Shown in pieces: positions 1 to 7,269 of a DNA stretch of 23,263 bases. The notes beneath the pieces were generated by a model. It was not told the origin of the DNA. It made no database searches and saw only the letters and a list, made by a program, of their open reading frames with translations. How positions within the stretch are numbered: position 1 is the stretch's first letter; every line of letters begins with the position of its first letter. The DNA comes from a virus. A program made the translations under genes and the position numbers. The stretch is taken from IMG/VR virus record IMGVR_UViG_3300037502_001690, positions 1 to 23,263 of that record; one strand, written 5' to 3'.

Positions 1-113
1 TGTTCTGGTGCCTGCCTGCGGAGGGCGGGGCGGCGGATCATAACGCGATCAATGACGCTTATTACGCTTACCTGCGGGCGAGCAGGGGGTGGAAGGAGGG
101 CGGCCATGAGTGA
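1..113 (+). CDS. 3' end of an unrecognised phage gene (partial)
   Basis: A reading frame open at the window edge runs in frame 3 to a TGA at 111-113, giving about 36 C-terminal residues that include DHNAINDAYYAYLRASRGW. I recognise no family. The stop overlaps the next start (ATGAGTGA), the same tight coupling used by the following genes, so it is probably the preceding member of this early operon. The 5' part is outside the window, so length and function cannot be judged. Confidence 0.55.
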   Translation, partial: FWCLPAEGGAADHNAINDAYYAYLRASRGWKEGGHE

Positions 114-285
114 GCAGGCGCCGACTTATGGGGAGCAGATCATCACGCATGGCGTGGTGCTGGCCGTGAAGTTGCCCGTGCCGCTCAACCGCATGGGCCG
201 CTATCTGCGCGGGTGGTCGAAAGACGCGCGCATGGAAAAGCGCGGCGGCTACTTGGTGGTTATCGAGCCGGAGGAGCAGCCATGA
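106..285 (+). CDS. Small hypothetical early protein, 59 aa
   Basis: I do not recognise a family. The frame extends upstream to an ATG at 52, but I chose ATG 106 because a strong purine-rich Shine-Dalgarno sequence (GGAAGGAGGG, 91-100) lies just before it and because it overlaps the previous stop by 8 nt, as its neighbours do. The protein is soluble-looking, with a hydrophobic stretch (GVVLAVKLPVPL) near residues 14-25 and an acidic C-terminus. It is followed by an ATGA overlap with the next gene, so it is translated as part of the early operon. Confidence 0.6.
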   Translation: MSEQAPTYGEQIITHGVVLAVKLPVPLNRMGRYLRGWSKDARMEKRGGYLVVIEPEEQP

Positions 286-494
286 GCGAGTGGATACCCG
301 CCGAGAAGGAACTGCCGGGCAACCCGCGTTGCGTGCTGGCGACTGATGGCGAGGCGCATTACATCGCGTGCTTTGAAGCGGGCACGAAGACATCGGCCGC
401 GTTTTTTGCCCGATGGTTCAACGCCCACACATCCGACGAAATCGACAGCCATGTGACGCATTGGATGGAACTGCCGGAGGTGCCCGCCGTATGA
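282..494 (+). CDS. DUF551 domain protein, 70 aa
   Basis: The sequence has the hallmarks of the DUF551 family, common in phages and prophages: it opens with WIPAEKELP (residues 4-12) and closes with THWMELPEVP (59-68), matching the family pattern W-I-P...LP...HWMPLPEPP. The family has no established biochemical role. The start at 282 is preferred over an in-frame ATG at 213 because it overlaps the upstream TGA as ATGA, has GGAG at 270-273, and puts the conserved WIP motif at the N-terminus as in homologues. Length fits the family. Confidence 0.75.
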   Translation: MSEWIPAEKELPGNPRCVLATDGEAHYIACFEAGTKTSAAFFARWFNAHTSDEIDSHVTHWMELPEVPAV

Positions 495-694
495 GCCCGT
501 CGATCCGCCCCAGCAAAAACCCGAACCATCACTTGTGGCTCAACAACGGGTCGTGGTGGCTGAATGTCACGGAGCACCGGGACGATTACACGAAGCATCG
601 CATCCGCCGGCCGCTGGGCACGAAGGACGCGAACCAGGCGCGGCGGTTGCGGGATGAGTTGATGAGCAACTGGAATCGGAAGGAGGCGGCGTGA
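491..694 (+). CDS. Small protein resembling an integrase N-terminal (arm-binding) domain, 67 aa
   Basis: The middle of this protein, with GSWWLNVTEHRDDYTKHRIRR, then PLGTKD, then ANQARRLRDELM, looks like the N-terminal three-stranded sheet plus helix of tyrosine recombinases, which typically read W-y-v-r...k-r-i-r-r-s-L-G-T-r-d...A-r-r-l. The catalytic domain is absent and the next gene begins at once in another frame, so this is a free-standing small protein or a relic, not an active integrase. The start at 491 overlaps the upstream TGA and has GGAGG at 476-480. Resemblance is judged by eye; a small DNA-binding role is only inferred. Confidence 0.55.
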   Translation: MSPSIRPSKNPNHHLWLNNGSWWLNVTEHRDDYTKHRIRRPLGTKDANQARRLRDELMSNWNRKEAA

Positions 695-942
695 GCCAGC
701 AACTCGAACTACTGCCCGCACACCCGGACGAGCGCCTGTTCCCTTACTGGCGCAGGCGGTTGGCCGATTGGCCTCGGCAGGTCTTTCTTTACCGAAATAT
801 GCCGGAAACGACCGGCTGGTCGATGGCTACACAAATGATGTGCTTTGCCCGCTGGCTGTTTCAAGCGGGCCAGATGAGCCGGGCAGAGTTTCGGCGCTGG
901 TGGCGGTTCGATCGGGCGGTCATTCGGAGGGATTCATGGTGA
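691..942 (+). CDS. Hypothetical early protein, 83 aa, Arg/Trp-rich
   Basis: The gene starts at a GTG that overlaps the preceding stop (GTGA), with a good SD AAGGAGG at 680-686. The product is rich in Trp, Arg and aromatic residues (for example FRRWWRFDRAVIRRDSW at the C-terminus) and is predicted to be helical and basic. I recognise no family. It sits directly before the primase gene, which begins inside its last codons, so a replication or nucleic-acid-binding role is possible but not shown. Confidence 0.55.
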   Translation: MSQQLELLPAHPDERLFPYWRRRLADWPRQVFLYRNMPETTGWSMATQMMCFARWLFQAGQMSRAEFRRWWRFDRAVIRRDSW

Positions 943-1832
943 CCGACAGCAAATTCCTCGCTTGGTGCCGCAACCCGAACAAGCGCAAGCGCGTGGCCGC
1001 CAGCCTGCACACCCAGATTTATGCCTGGGCGTGCATGCTGCGGGATGACGGGGTGGCGCACCCTCGGGCCTACCGCATCATCCGCAAAATGGTGGACGTG
1101 GCGCGGCAGCGCAATGAGCGGTTCACGCCGGATCGTGAGATCCTGTCGGCCATCCAATATGCCTACGAGGTGACGCCGAGCACGGGCACGGCGCGGGTGA
1201 GGCCGTGGCCGGTGCCGAACAAGACCTTGCAGGCGGAATGCCGCAGGCTGTCCAAGCGGCGGGAGTGGTCGCTGGAGCGGCTGCGGGAGGCTTCGGTGGT
1301 GGATGCCGCGGAGATGGAGAAGACCGCGCCTGAGTGGTTTCTGGGCTCATTGCTGGGCGGCAAGGTGGCTTTGGTGTGCGTCGGGCTGGGTGTGGCGAAG
1401 TTTGAGACGGCACCGATGGACACATTTCTCGGCCAACTGCGGATGTGGGAATTCGTCGTGCCGAACGCTATGTCGGCGCTCGAGGGCAAGCGAAAGAGCG
1501 ACGGGGAGCTTTCCGCGCATACCTTGGACAACACCGGGCCGAGGCAGAATATCGTCGTGGAGTTCGATGACGGTTCATCGTTGGACGAGCAGGCGGCGCG
1601 GCATATCTGGCTCTCGGAGTTTCGGAAGCTGCAAATGGTGGTCTTCTCGGGGTCCAAGTCGCTGCACGGCTGGTATAAGGCCACAGACGAGGCCGAGGAT
1701 CGGAAATTTATGGACGAGGCGGTGCGTCTGGGCGGCGACCCGAAGACGTGGCTGAAAAGCCAGTTTGTGCGGATGCCGAACGGGCAACGGGAGAACGGGA
1801 CCATTCAACGGGTGGAGTTTTTCGATGCGTGA
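936..1832 (+). CDS. Putative primase of the archaeo-eukaryotic (AEP/prim-pol) type, 298 aa
   Basis: Three motifs fit the AEP primase fold: an acidic metal-binding motif VVEFDD (residues 207-212), the nucleotide-binding S-x-H motif in SGSKSLHGW (238-246), and a C-terminal region VRMPNGQRENGTIQRVEFF (278-296) that resembles the RxPxGxR...third acidic strand of these enzymes. The N-terminal 190 residues are mostly helical and unrecognised. AEP enzymes make RNA or DNA primers for phage replication, usually with a RepA- or D5-like helicase, which is exactly the next gene. The frame is open further upstream (ATG 768), but ATG 936 is preferred because GGAGGG precedes it and it avoids a long overlap with the 691 gene. 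Exact subfamily is uncertain. Confidence 0.65.
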   Translation: MVTDSKFLAWCRNPNKRKRVAASLHTQIYAWACMLRDDGVAHPRAYRIIRKMVDVARQRNERFTPDREILSAIQYAYEVTPSTGTARVRPWPVPNKTLQAECRRLSKRREWSLERLREASVVDAAEMEKTAPEWFLGSLLGGKVALVCVGLGVAKFETAPMDTFLGQLRMWEFVVPNAMSALEGKRKSDGELSAHTLDNTGPRQNIVVEFDDGSSLDEQAARHIWLSEFRKLQMVVFSGSKSLHGWYKATDEAEDRKFMDEAVRLGGDPKTWLKSQFVRMPNGQRENGTIQRVEFFDA

Positions 1833-3057
1833 TTTAACCGGAACACAACAGGCCGGCTTTGAGGAGTTCCATGCGACCAAGCACATGGAGGCCGAGGGCA
1901 TTGCGCCGGCCAATGTCCACAAGCTCGAGGTGGCCGATGACCCGCCGGAGTCGGATGCGTTGCCGCCGTGGCTGAAGGGCAACGAGCTTTTCGCGCTGAA
2001 GGCGCAGACTCCGGGGCTGCTCATTGCCGGGCCGGATGGGACGGAGGAGGGGGCTATTTTGCGGCAGAAGCGCAAGCTGGTCATCGGCGGTTCGTCCAAG
2101 ATGGGCAAGACGTGGACGCTGCTCGATCTGGCGCTGGCCGTGGCCTCGGGGGGCTATTGGCTCGGCAAGTTCAAGTGCGAGCAGGGGGCGGTGCTCTATG
2201 TGAACCTCGAGCTCGATGGCTCGACGGCCGCGCGCCGCGCCGAGTGGATCGCCACGTTTCGCGGGATCGCGGAGGATGACCGACTGCCGGCCGAGGTGCA
2301 TGAGCGGTTCCTGACGTGGAATCTGCGGGGCAAGTGCTACGACCTGACGATCATGCTGTCGGCGGCGCGCAAACGCCTGGCAGAAGTGCCGGGCGGGTTG
2401 CGGCTGATCGTGCTGGACCCGATCTACAAGACCTACGGCGGGCGGGACGAGAACGCGGCCGGCGACATGGCCGGTCTCATGCTCGAGCTCGAGCAGTTTG
2501 CCGACGAGTGCGGGGCGGCGATTGCCTTTGCCGCGCACTTCAGCAAGGGCAACCAGGCGGGCAAGGAGGCGATGGATCGGATCTCGGGCAGCGGGGTCAT
2601 GGCGCGCGACCCGGATGCCATCGTGACTTTCACGCCGCACGAGGAGGAGAATTGCTTTGTGCTGGAGGCGAGCCTTCGGGAGTTCGCGCCGATCCCGTCC
2701 ACGGTTTTTGAGTGGGCCGCCCCGGTGCTCAATCCGCGCGATGAGCTCGACCCGGGCAAGCTGCGGCAGGCCGGCAAGATGGCTATCACCAAGGCTCCTC
2801 AGCGGGCTGAGGCAGTGCGGGTGGCGTTGGAGGCCAATGGCGGGCATCTACCTGGACGGTCGGCGCTGACGGCGGCGATCAAACAGTCAGGAAGTTTCCC
2901 CGATAATGCGGCCATCGCGGCATGGAAAAAGTGCCTCAAAGATCACCCGCAGGCACTGGCCGATGTGGGGGTGGAAATTGTGAAAATTGGCGATGGGAAG
3001 GACACACTTTGGCGGCTGAAAACAGCCGATAGAAAGCCCTCAAATGACCCTTTTTGA
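1825..3057 (+). CDS. RepA-like / AAA_25 replicative DNA helicase (ATPase), 410 aa
   Basis: This is a RecA-fold ATPase of the RepA/AAA_25 type that probably unwinds DNA as a hexamer at the phage fork. Walker A is GGSSKMGKT (residues 88-96), Walker B is LRLIVLDP (192-199), followed by AAHFSKGN (236-243) and the typical SGSGVMARDPDAIV segment (254-267). The C-terminal third, after about residue 340, may be a winged-helix domain. ATG 1825 is chosen over ATG 1765 because GGTGGAG lies just upstream and it overlaps the primase stop by 8 nt; starting at 1765 would give a 68-nt overlap. The primase-helicase pair forms the replication module, followed at once by a hairpin-rich non-coding segment. Confidence 0.85.
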   Translation: MRDLTGTQQAGFEEFHATKHMEAEGIAPANVHKLEVADDPPESDALPPWLKGNELFALKAQTPGLLIAGPDGTEEGAILRQKRKLVIGGSSKMGKTWTLLDLALAVASGGYWLGKFKCEQGAVLYVNLELDGSTAARRAEWIATFRGIAEDDRLPAEVHERFLTWNLRGKCYDLTIMLSAARKRLAEVPGGLRLIVLDPIYKTYGGRDENAAGDMAGLMLELEQFADECGAAIAFAAHFSKGNQAGKEAMDRISGSGVMARDPDAIVTFTPHEEENCFVLEASLREFAPIPSTVFEWAAPVLNPRDELDPGKLRQAGKMAITKAPQRAEAVRVALEANGGHLPGRSALTAAIKQSGSFPDNAAIAAWKKCLKDHPQALADVGVEIVKIGDGKDTLWRLKTADRKPSNDPF

Positions 3058-3193
3058 ACCCTTAGACCCACCCCATACGACCCTTATAGGTAAAAGTATG
3101 GGGTATGGGGTTCCCGAAAGACCAAGGACGGACGTGCCTTACGTCCCGTCCGCCCAAGGTCTGTAGGGCGGAACCCAAATTGACCAATAGAAC
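3058..3193 (+). other. Hairpin-rich non-coding gap, possible origin or structured RNA
   Basis: No gene is visible in these 136 bases, but there is dense dyad symmetry. ACCCCATAC (3070-3078) is the perfect inverted repeat of GTATGGGGT (3096-3104), and TATGGGG is repeated at 3104-3110. Downstream, GGACGGACGT (3126-3135) pairs with ACGTC-C-CGTCC (3141-3151, one bulged C) around a 5-nt loop; outside it, AGACC/GGTCT (3119-3123 / 3158-3162) and GTTCC/GGAAC (3110-3114 / 3170-3174) nest as outer stems. No T-run follows, so it is not a simple terminator. Its place right behind primase and helicase fits a replication origin; a structured RNA is the alternative. Confidence 0.5.
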
Positions 3194-3388
3194 ATGAGAA
3201 AAAGAAAAATCAGACTGGCCGAACTACGAAGCGGCCTACCCGTATTGAACAACGGCCATCCGGCCGAATGGCTGGTTGAGGCCGTGGGCCAAGAGGCTGC
3301 TGATGCGGCTGTTCTTTTTGATGCCAAGTCGGTTGAGACTTGGCCTGATGGGGTGGTGCTGCGGTTGGCGGAAGGGAGGGCGGCGTGA
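3194..3388 (+). CDS. Hypothetical protein, 64 aa
   Basis: Not recognised. It has a basic N-terminus (MRKRKIRLAELR) and a mixed alpha/beta-looking body ending in WPDGVVLRLAEGRAA. There is no clear SD before the ATG; the upstream DNA is the structured gap. Its stop overlaps the GTG start of the next gene (GTGA), which supports it being translated. It is the first gene of a second short operon of accessory genes leading to the terminase. Confidence 0.5.
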   Translation: MRKRKIRLAELRSGLPVLNNGHPAEWLVEAVGQEAADAAVLFDAKSVETWPDGVVLRLAEGRAA

Positions 3389-3588
3389 GGAAGTGGGAGG
3401 CGTGCCTGTGGAAGCGGGGTTACGCGACCGAGGCGGAAGCGCAAGAGAAAGGCAAGGAGGTCTATTTCTGCGTTTACTGCGGAAAATTCCACCGACGTTC
3501 GCCGCTATCTGAAAAGATGGGGCACCTGCAATGGCGGCATAGCAACGAATTTATGAAAAACGTAATGAGGAAACGGAGGCTGGCATGA
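3385..3588 (+). CDS. Small putative zinc-finger protein, 67 aa
   Basis: The centre of the protein, YFCVYCGKFHRRS (residues 27-39), has a CxxC pair followed closely by His, and a further His-rich stretch (HLQWRH, 47-52) could complete a zinc-binding finger. Both termini are basic, which suits nucleic-acid binding. The GTG start overlaps the previous stop, with a GGGAGGG SD at 3374-3380, and the gene's own stop overlaps the next ATG. The zinc-binding call rests only on residue spacing; the function is unknown. Confidence 0.55.
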   Translation: MRKWEACLWKRGYATEAEAQEKGKEVYFCVYCGKFHRRSPLSEKMGHLQWRHSNEFMKNVMRKRRLA

Positions 3589-4241
3589 TGAATTTTGACA
3601 AACAAGACGCGCACAGGTTGGACATCGCGGCCTATCACCACGGCGACCCGCTTGACGGGCAACATTGCGAGCCAGAGCTACCGAAGGATGCTCCGGAAGA
3701 CTTGTGCCTGGATCACCTGTGCAACGCACGGGCGCAGATGGCCGAGCACATCGAGAAGCTGGCGCGTGGAGCGGCACCGATGCCGGCCGTAATGTCGTAT
3801 TTGCAAGGCGTTATCCGCGAATGTGTTAAAGCAGGAGTAGCGGAATGGATGGAGCAGGAGAATGACCCATCCACGTTTAAGGGCGACGAAGCGGTCATCA
3901 AGCTGCTCGATGTGGTTATGGGCACGATGCTGGGAGACGGGGGCATGGTGCGAATATCGGCCCGGCAGGTGAAATTTCGGGCAGAGGTCATTTTGTTTAT
4001 TCTCCAAAAGACACCGAAGACGCTGACGCAAATTGCCGCAGAGCATGGTTACACCAAGGCCAATGCTTCGGCTATCGCCAAGCAATATCAGCGCAAATAC
4101 GACCTTAGAAAGTCGCGTGGCATGAAGTCAGATGCCGCTGTGGAAGTTTACCGTGAGCGCGCCAAGCGGGTTCACAAAGAGAGAAAACAACAACAAACCA
4201 TATGCAAAACCAAATCGAAGTTCAACAGTTATTGGAGTTAG
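3585..4241 (+). CDS. Putative helix-turn-helix DNA-binding protein, 218 aa
   Basis: Residues about 143-170 (TPKTLTQIAAEHGYTKANASAIAKQYQ) look like a sigma-region-4-type or resolvase-like helix-turn-helix: helix, tight turn at GYT, recognition helix. It is followed by a strongly basic tail. The N-terminal half is Cys/His-containing and helical but unrecognised. Two adjacent ATG codons (3585 and 3588) can serve as start; GGAGG lies 6 nt upstream. The last 40 nt overlap the start of the next gene. Its place before the terminase suits a late-gene regulator or a packaging-related DNA binder, but neither is demonstrated. Confidence 0.6.
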   Translation: MMNFDKQDAHRLDIAAYHHGDPLDGQHCEPELPKDAPEDLCLDHLCNARAQMAEHIEKLARGAAPMPAVMSYLQGVIRECVKAGVAEWMEQENDPSTFKGDEAVIKLLDVVMGTMLGDGGMVRISARQVKFRAEVILFILQKTPKTLTQIAAEHGYTKANASAIAKQYQRKYDLRKSRGMKSDAAVEVYRERAKRVHKERKQQQTICKTKSKFNSYWS

Positions 4242-4759
4242 ACGTTCAGACGCTTGAAACGCTGGATCAGTGTTCTGAGGCGCTAAATCACGTTTCTGCT
4301 CAGGCAGACAAATACGCCGAACAAGCAGTTAGCGCCGGGAAGTCTGCAATAGGCTATGCTTTGAAAGGTGGAAGCATTTGTTTGCGTGCTAAAGAAATTG
4401 CAGATCACGGTCAGTTTTTGCCTTGGATGAATGAGCAAGCAGAAAAATGCGGAAGAAGTATTGAAACTCTTTACCGATGGATGCGTATGGCAAAGTTGTC
4501 ATTAATGACAAATTTGATGGCATCGCCAGGCGTTAAGGGCTTAACAGACGCATACATTGCCACTGGAATTTTACCAGAACCCGAACCCAAACGGGACAAC
4601 GGCGAGACACAAGACAAAGCCAAGCTCCCTTGGTCCCCGCTTAAGTTCAGCACGCGCATTGACGATTGGACGAAAGAAGCTGCGCTCGATTGGCTTTACG
4701 AATACGACCGCGCAGGGCAGTGGGCGAGGGCGCTTCGCATGGAGTTTGGGCTTACATGA
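4202..4759 (+). CDS. DUF3102-like protein, 185 aa
   Basis: Residues 44-98 (SAGKSAIGYALKGG, then CLRAKEIADHGQF, PWM and TLYRWMRMAKL) resemble the DUF3102 family found in phages and plasmids, where a helical block reads AG..L..aK..l.hG.F..W...s..tA.rym.la. The family's role is not established. The gene overlaps the previous one by 40 nt and has no SD; its start follows an AC-rich leader (AAAACAACAACAAACC). The first 360 nt are noticeably less GC-rich than the genes on both sides, hinting at recent acquisition. The C-terminal half is Pro/Lys-rich and unrecognised. Confidence 0.6.
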   Translation: MQNQIEVQQLLELDVQTLETLDQCSEALNHVSAQADKYAEQAVSAGKSAIGYALKGGSICLRAKEIADHGQFLPWMNEQAEKCGRSIETLYRWMRMAKLSLMTNLMASPGVKGLTDAYIATGILPEPEPKRDNGETQDKAKLPWSPLKFSTRIDDWTKEAALDWLYEYDRAGQWARALRMEFGLT

Positions 4760-4870
4760 CCCCGCCCCCCGGTAAGGAGTCTCCTCAAACCGTTGGGGAA
4801 GCGGTGTTTGGGCGTCATTTGGTGTGAATCGGAGCGTTTCCTTATTCCTTGACAGGGAAACAGAGGAAAC
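4760..4870 (+). other. Intergenic leader before the packaging genes
   Basis: These 111 bases separate the accessory genes from the packaging operon and hold no gene. CAAACCG (4786-4792) pairs with CGG-TG-TTTG (4802-4810) as a bulged 7-bp hairpin without a T-run. GTTTCC (4836-4841) is complementary to GGAAAC (4856-4861, repeated at 4865-4870) and could fold over the SD-like AGAGG (4862-4866) of the small terminase gene. A late promoter would be expected here; I cannot point to a convincing -35/-10 pair. Confidence 0.4.
4848..4854 (+). promoter_or_regulatory. CTTGACA start-proximal motif (6/7 match)
   Basis: A near copy of the recurrent TTTGACA heptamer lies 16 nt before ATG 4871. As a -35 box it would place a -10 box on the start codon, so a role at translation initiation fits better. 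Confidence 0.4.
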
Positions 4871-5488
4871 ATGGCACTCACGCACAGGGCAATGGCCGCA
4901 GCCATCGGGCTGACGCCAGGACAAGTTTGCAAGCTCGCCAAAAAAGGGATGCCGCTGACCTCCGCAGAGGAGGCGGCGGCGTGGCGCCAGCGCCACATCG
5001 GCGGCAAGCCGGCTGCACGGCCCAAGGTGTCACGCCCGAAGCCTCAAGATGTGGACGAGGCCAAGGTCGAGGAGTTGGCCGACCTGCCATTTGAGCAGAT
5101 CACCAACACCGAGAATTGCCGCCACGCATTGCAAGAAAGCCGGGACGCGCGGCGCTTTGCGTGGAAGAAGGTCAAAGACCTCGATGCCGAGGGGGCGCTG
5201 GAAGACTCGCGCAAGTGGATGCAGACGCACCAGCAGATGCTTTTGCGCCAAAGCAACCTTGAGGAGCAGTTTCGCAACCTGATCGAACGCGATGGCGTGA
5301 CCATCTCTTACCCCGAGGCCGAGCACCGATACCGTGCCTATCTCCAAGACGTTCGCGCCATCTGCATGGCTATGCCCGCCGCAATGGCGGCAAAGGTAAA
5401 CCCATCCGACCCGCCGCACGCGCAGAAGATGCTGGAAGAATGGCGCAACGACGTTCTCTTCAAGACCCTTAACGCCAAAGGCGCATGA
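4871..5488 (+). CDS. Terminase small subunit (DNA packaging, Nu1-like), 205 aa
   Basis: Residues 1-42 form a winged-helix/HTH of the kind seen in lambda Nu1-type small terminases: AAAIGLTPGQVCKLAKKGMP, then a short loop and AAAWRQRHI. A Pro/Lys linker and a long helical region (about 75-150) follow, suited to oligomerisation. The subunit should recognise the phage packaging site and hand the DNA to the large subunit, encoded next with a 4-nt ATGA overlap. The start has AGAGG at 4862-4866 and a CTTGACA motif 16 nt upstream. Length is close to Nu1 (181 aa). Assignment combines HTH pattern and position. Confidence 0.75.
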   Translation: MALTHRAMAAAIGLTPGQVCKLAKKGMPLTSAEEAAAWRQRHIGGKPAARPKVSRPKPQDVDEAKVEELADLPFEQITNTENCRHALQESRDARRFAWKKVKDLDAEGALEDSRKWMQTHQQMLLRQSNLEEQFRNLIERDGVTISYPEAEHRYRAYLQDVRAICMAMPAAMAAKVNPSDPPHAQKMLEEWRNDVLFKTLNAKGA

Positions 5489-7269
5489 CGCTGCTCGACA
5501 AGCTGGAGCGGTCAATGGCCGACGTGTTCAGCCCGCCAGACGAGCGCAAGGTCTGGGAGTGGGCGCAGGACGAAATTGTGCTGACTCGCCGGCAGACCGA
5601 AAGCATCGGGCCGTATTCGACCCTGCTGACTCCTTACGTCCGCGAGCCGCTGGAGTCGTTCAGTGATCCTCGCACAACCGACCTTGTGCTTTGTTTCGGG
5701 ACTCAGACCAGCAAGACCACGATTTTAATGATCGGAGCCGCGTGGCGCATGGCTAACGATCCGGCGCCGACCATCTGGGTCATGCCATCCGAGCACATGG
5801 CAAGATCGTTTTCGGAAAACAGATGGCAACCGATGGTGGAGGACTGCGGCGTGCTGCGCGAACTCAAGCCAACCAACCCGCACCGCTTCAAAGCTCTGGA
5901 GCAGCAGTTCCGAGACGCCACCCTGACCTTCATCGGCTCCAACAGTCCGGCCAACTTGGCAAGCCGCCCGGCGGGTCTGCTGATCATGGACGAGACGGAC
6001 AAGTTTGCGCCGGCCACCGACCGCGAATCTTCTGCTGTGGCTCTGGCTGAAAACCGGACCAAGTCCTACACCAACGCCCTGCGCGTTAAGGCGAGCACGC
6101 CAACCACCCCCGACGGCGAAATCTGGACCGCGTTCCTTGCCGGGGACCAGAGGTATTATTTTGTCCCATGTCCACACTGCGGCGAGAAACAGCAGTTGGA
6201 GTTCCCGCAAGTGAAATGGGACAAAGAGGCCAAGCTCGACGGCAAGTGGAACGAGGACGCCGTGCGATCTTCGGCCTACTACGAGTGCGCGCATTGCCAG
6301 GGCAAAATCACCGACGGGCACAAGACGAGGATGCTGCGCGAGGGGGAATGGCGGGCGACCAATCTTGCTGCCTCGGCAGGGCGCCGCAGTTACCACCTCA
6401 ACTCACTCTACGCCCCGTGGCGATCATGCGGCTTTGGCGAACTAGCCGTCAAGTTTCTGCAAGGCAAGGACACGCCCGCCGACCTGCAAGACTTCAACAA
6501 CTCGACGCTCGCTATCCCCTACGCGCCGATTGACGTGAACGTGCGCGAGGACAAGGTGCGCGAGTGCCGCGACCCGTATTGCTCGTGGCAGCAGATCCCC
6601 CCGCATTGCCAAGGAGACAACCTTGCCTACCTGTTCCTCGGCGCGGACCCCGGCCAGCAGCAAACGCATTGGGTCGTATCTGCCGTGAGCACGACGGGCG
6701 AGATCACGCCGATTGACTGCGGCACCGTGCTTTCGCCCGAAGACCTTGTTCAATTTGTGCAGGAGGACAACCCGGCGCGGCTGGCCTACAAAGACGCGGC
6801 AGGCAACACGGTTCACATCACGCGAGGGTTGGTGGACTCCGGCTATCTGACCGAGCGGGTTTACAATGTCTGCTACTCGACGGCCCCGGTGCTGTGGCCG
6901 AGCAAGGGAAGCGAGGCCGCGTTCGGCAAAGATCCGGTGCGCTACACCCGCCTGCAATCGCCCGCAGGACTTGGGCTCTACACCTACATTGACCACGAGA
7001 TCAAAACGGAGTTCTACGACTGGAAGATCAACCGCCGCCGCGCGCCGTTGTTTCGGTTGCCGATGGACGCGCCCGAATCGCTCATCGCCGGATTGAGCGG
7101 CCAGCAACTTATCACCAAGCGCACGGTAGCCGGGACATCGCAGGCGTGGAAGAAACTGCCAAATGACCACTACGGCGATTGCTGCAAGTTGGCCGTGGTC
7201 GGTTGGCAAGTGCTCAAAGACCATTTTATCGGCCAACCAGAACCTTTGACAGCAGACGCCCAAGCATGA
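5485..7269 (+). CDS. Terminase large subunit, GpA family, 594 aa
   Basis: This is the ATP-driven packaging motor and nuclease of the lambda gpA type. The ATPase half has a Walker-A-like LCFGTQTSKTT (69-79), the family segment PSEHMARSF...NRW (101-114), Walker B with catalytic Glu in LLIMDE (165-170) and a coupling region near VKASTPT (201-207). Two CxxC pairs (CPHC 229-232, CAHC 268-271) suggest a zinc knuckle between the domains. The RNase-H-like nuclease begins near FLGADPG, with Asp388 the likely first metal ligand. Length is near that of lambda gpA (641 aa). It overlaps the small subunit upstream and the gpW-like gene downstream by 4 nt each. Confidence 0.93.
   Translation: MTLLDKLERSMADVFSPPDERKVWEWAQDEIVLTRRQTESIGPYSTLLTPYVREPLESFSDPRTTDLVLCFGTQTSKTTILMIGAAWRMANDPAPTIWVMPSEHMARSFSENRWQPMVEDCGVLRELKPTNPHRFKALEQQFRDATLTFIGSNSPANLASRPAGLLIMDETDKFAPATDRESSAVALAENRTKSYTNALRVKASTPTTPDGEIWTAFLAGDQRYYFVPCPHCGEKQQLEFPQVKWDKEAKLDGKWNEDAVRSSAYYECAHCQGKITDGHKTRMLREGEWRATNLAASAGRRSYHLNSLYAPWRSCGFGELAVKFLQGKDTPADLQDFNNSTLAIPYAPIDVNVREDKVRECRDPYCSWQQIPPHCQGDNLAYLFLGADPGQQQTHWVVSAVSTTGEITPIDCGTVLSPEDLVQFVQEDNPARLAYKDAAGNTVHITRGLVDSGYLTERVYNVCYSTAPVLWPSKGSEAAFGKDPVRYTRLQSPAGLGLYTYIDHEIKTEFYDWKINRRRAPLFRLPMDAPESLIAGLSGQQLITKRTVAGTSQAWKKLPNDHYGDCCKLAVVGWQVLKDHFIGQPEPLTADAQA
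7245..7251 (+). promoter_or_regulatory. TTTGACA start-proximal motif
   Basis: The motif lies within the last codons of the terminase gene (read as Leu-Thr), 14 nt before ATG 7266. No SD is visible at this start, so the motif may substitute for it. Confidence 0.5.

Noticed and set aside
768-935. Upstream extension of the primase gene to ATG 768
   Set aside because: It would overlap the well-supported gene at 691-942 by most of its length; ATG 936 has its own SD and fits the 7-nt overlap pattern of the operon.
2316-2711. Alternative + strand frame inside the helicase gene
   Set aside because: Low-complexity Arg/Gly/Ala translation overlapping the Walker B region of the true frame; a typical GC-rich shadow.
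3594-3600. TTTGACA at the beginning of the HTH gene
   Set aside because: It lies downstream of the SD-supported start (3585/3588) and no plausible start follows within 20 nt, so I treat it as a chance copy encoding Phe-Asp-Lys.
4849-4854. TTGACA as a sigma-70 -35 box for a late promoter
   Set aside because: A -10 box 16-18 nt downstream would fall on the start codon at this and the other copies, and no TATAAT-like sequence is there. The fixed distance to the start codon argues for another role.
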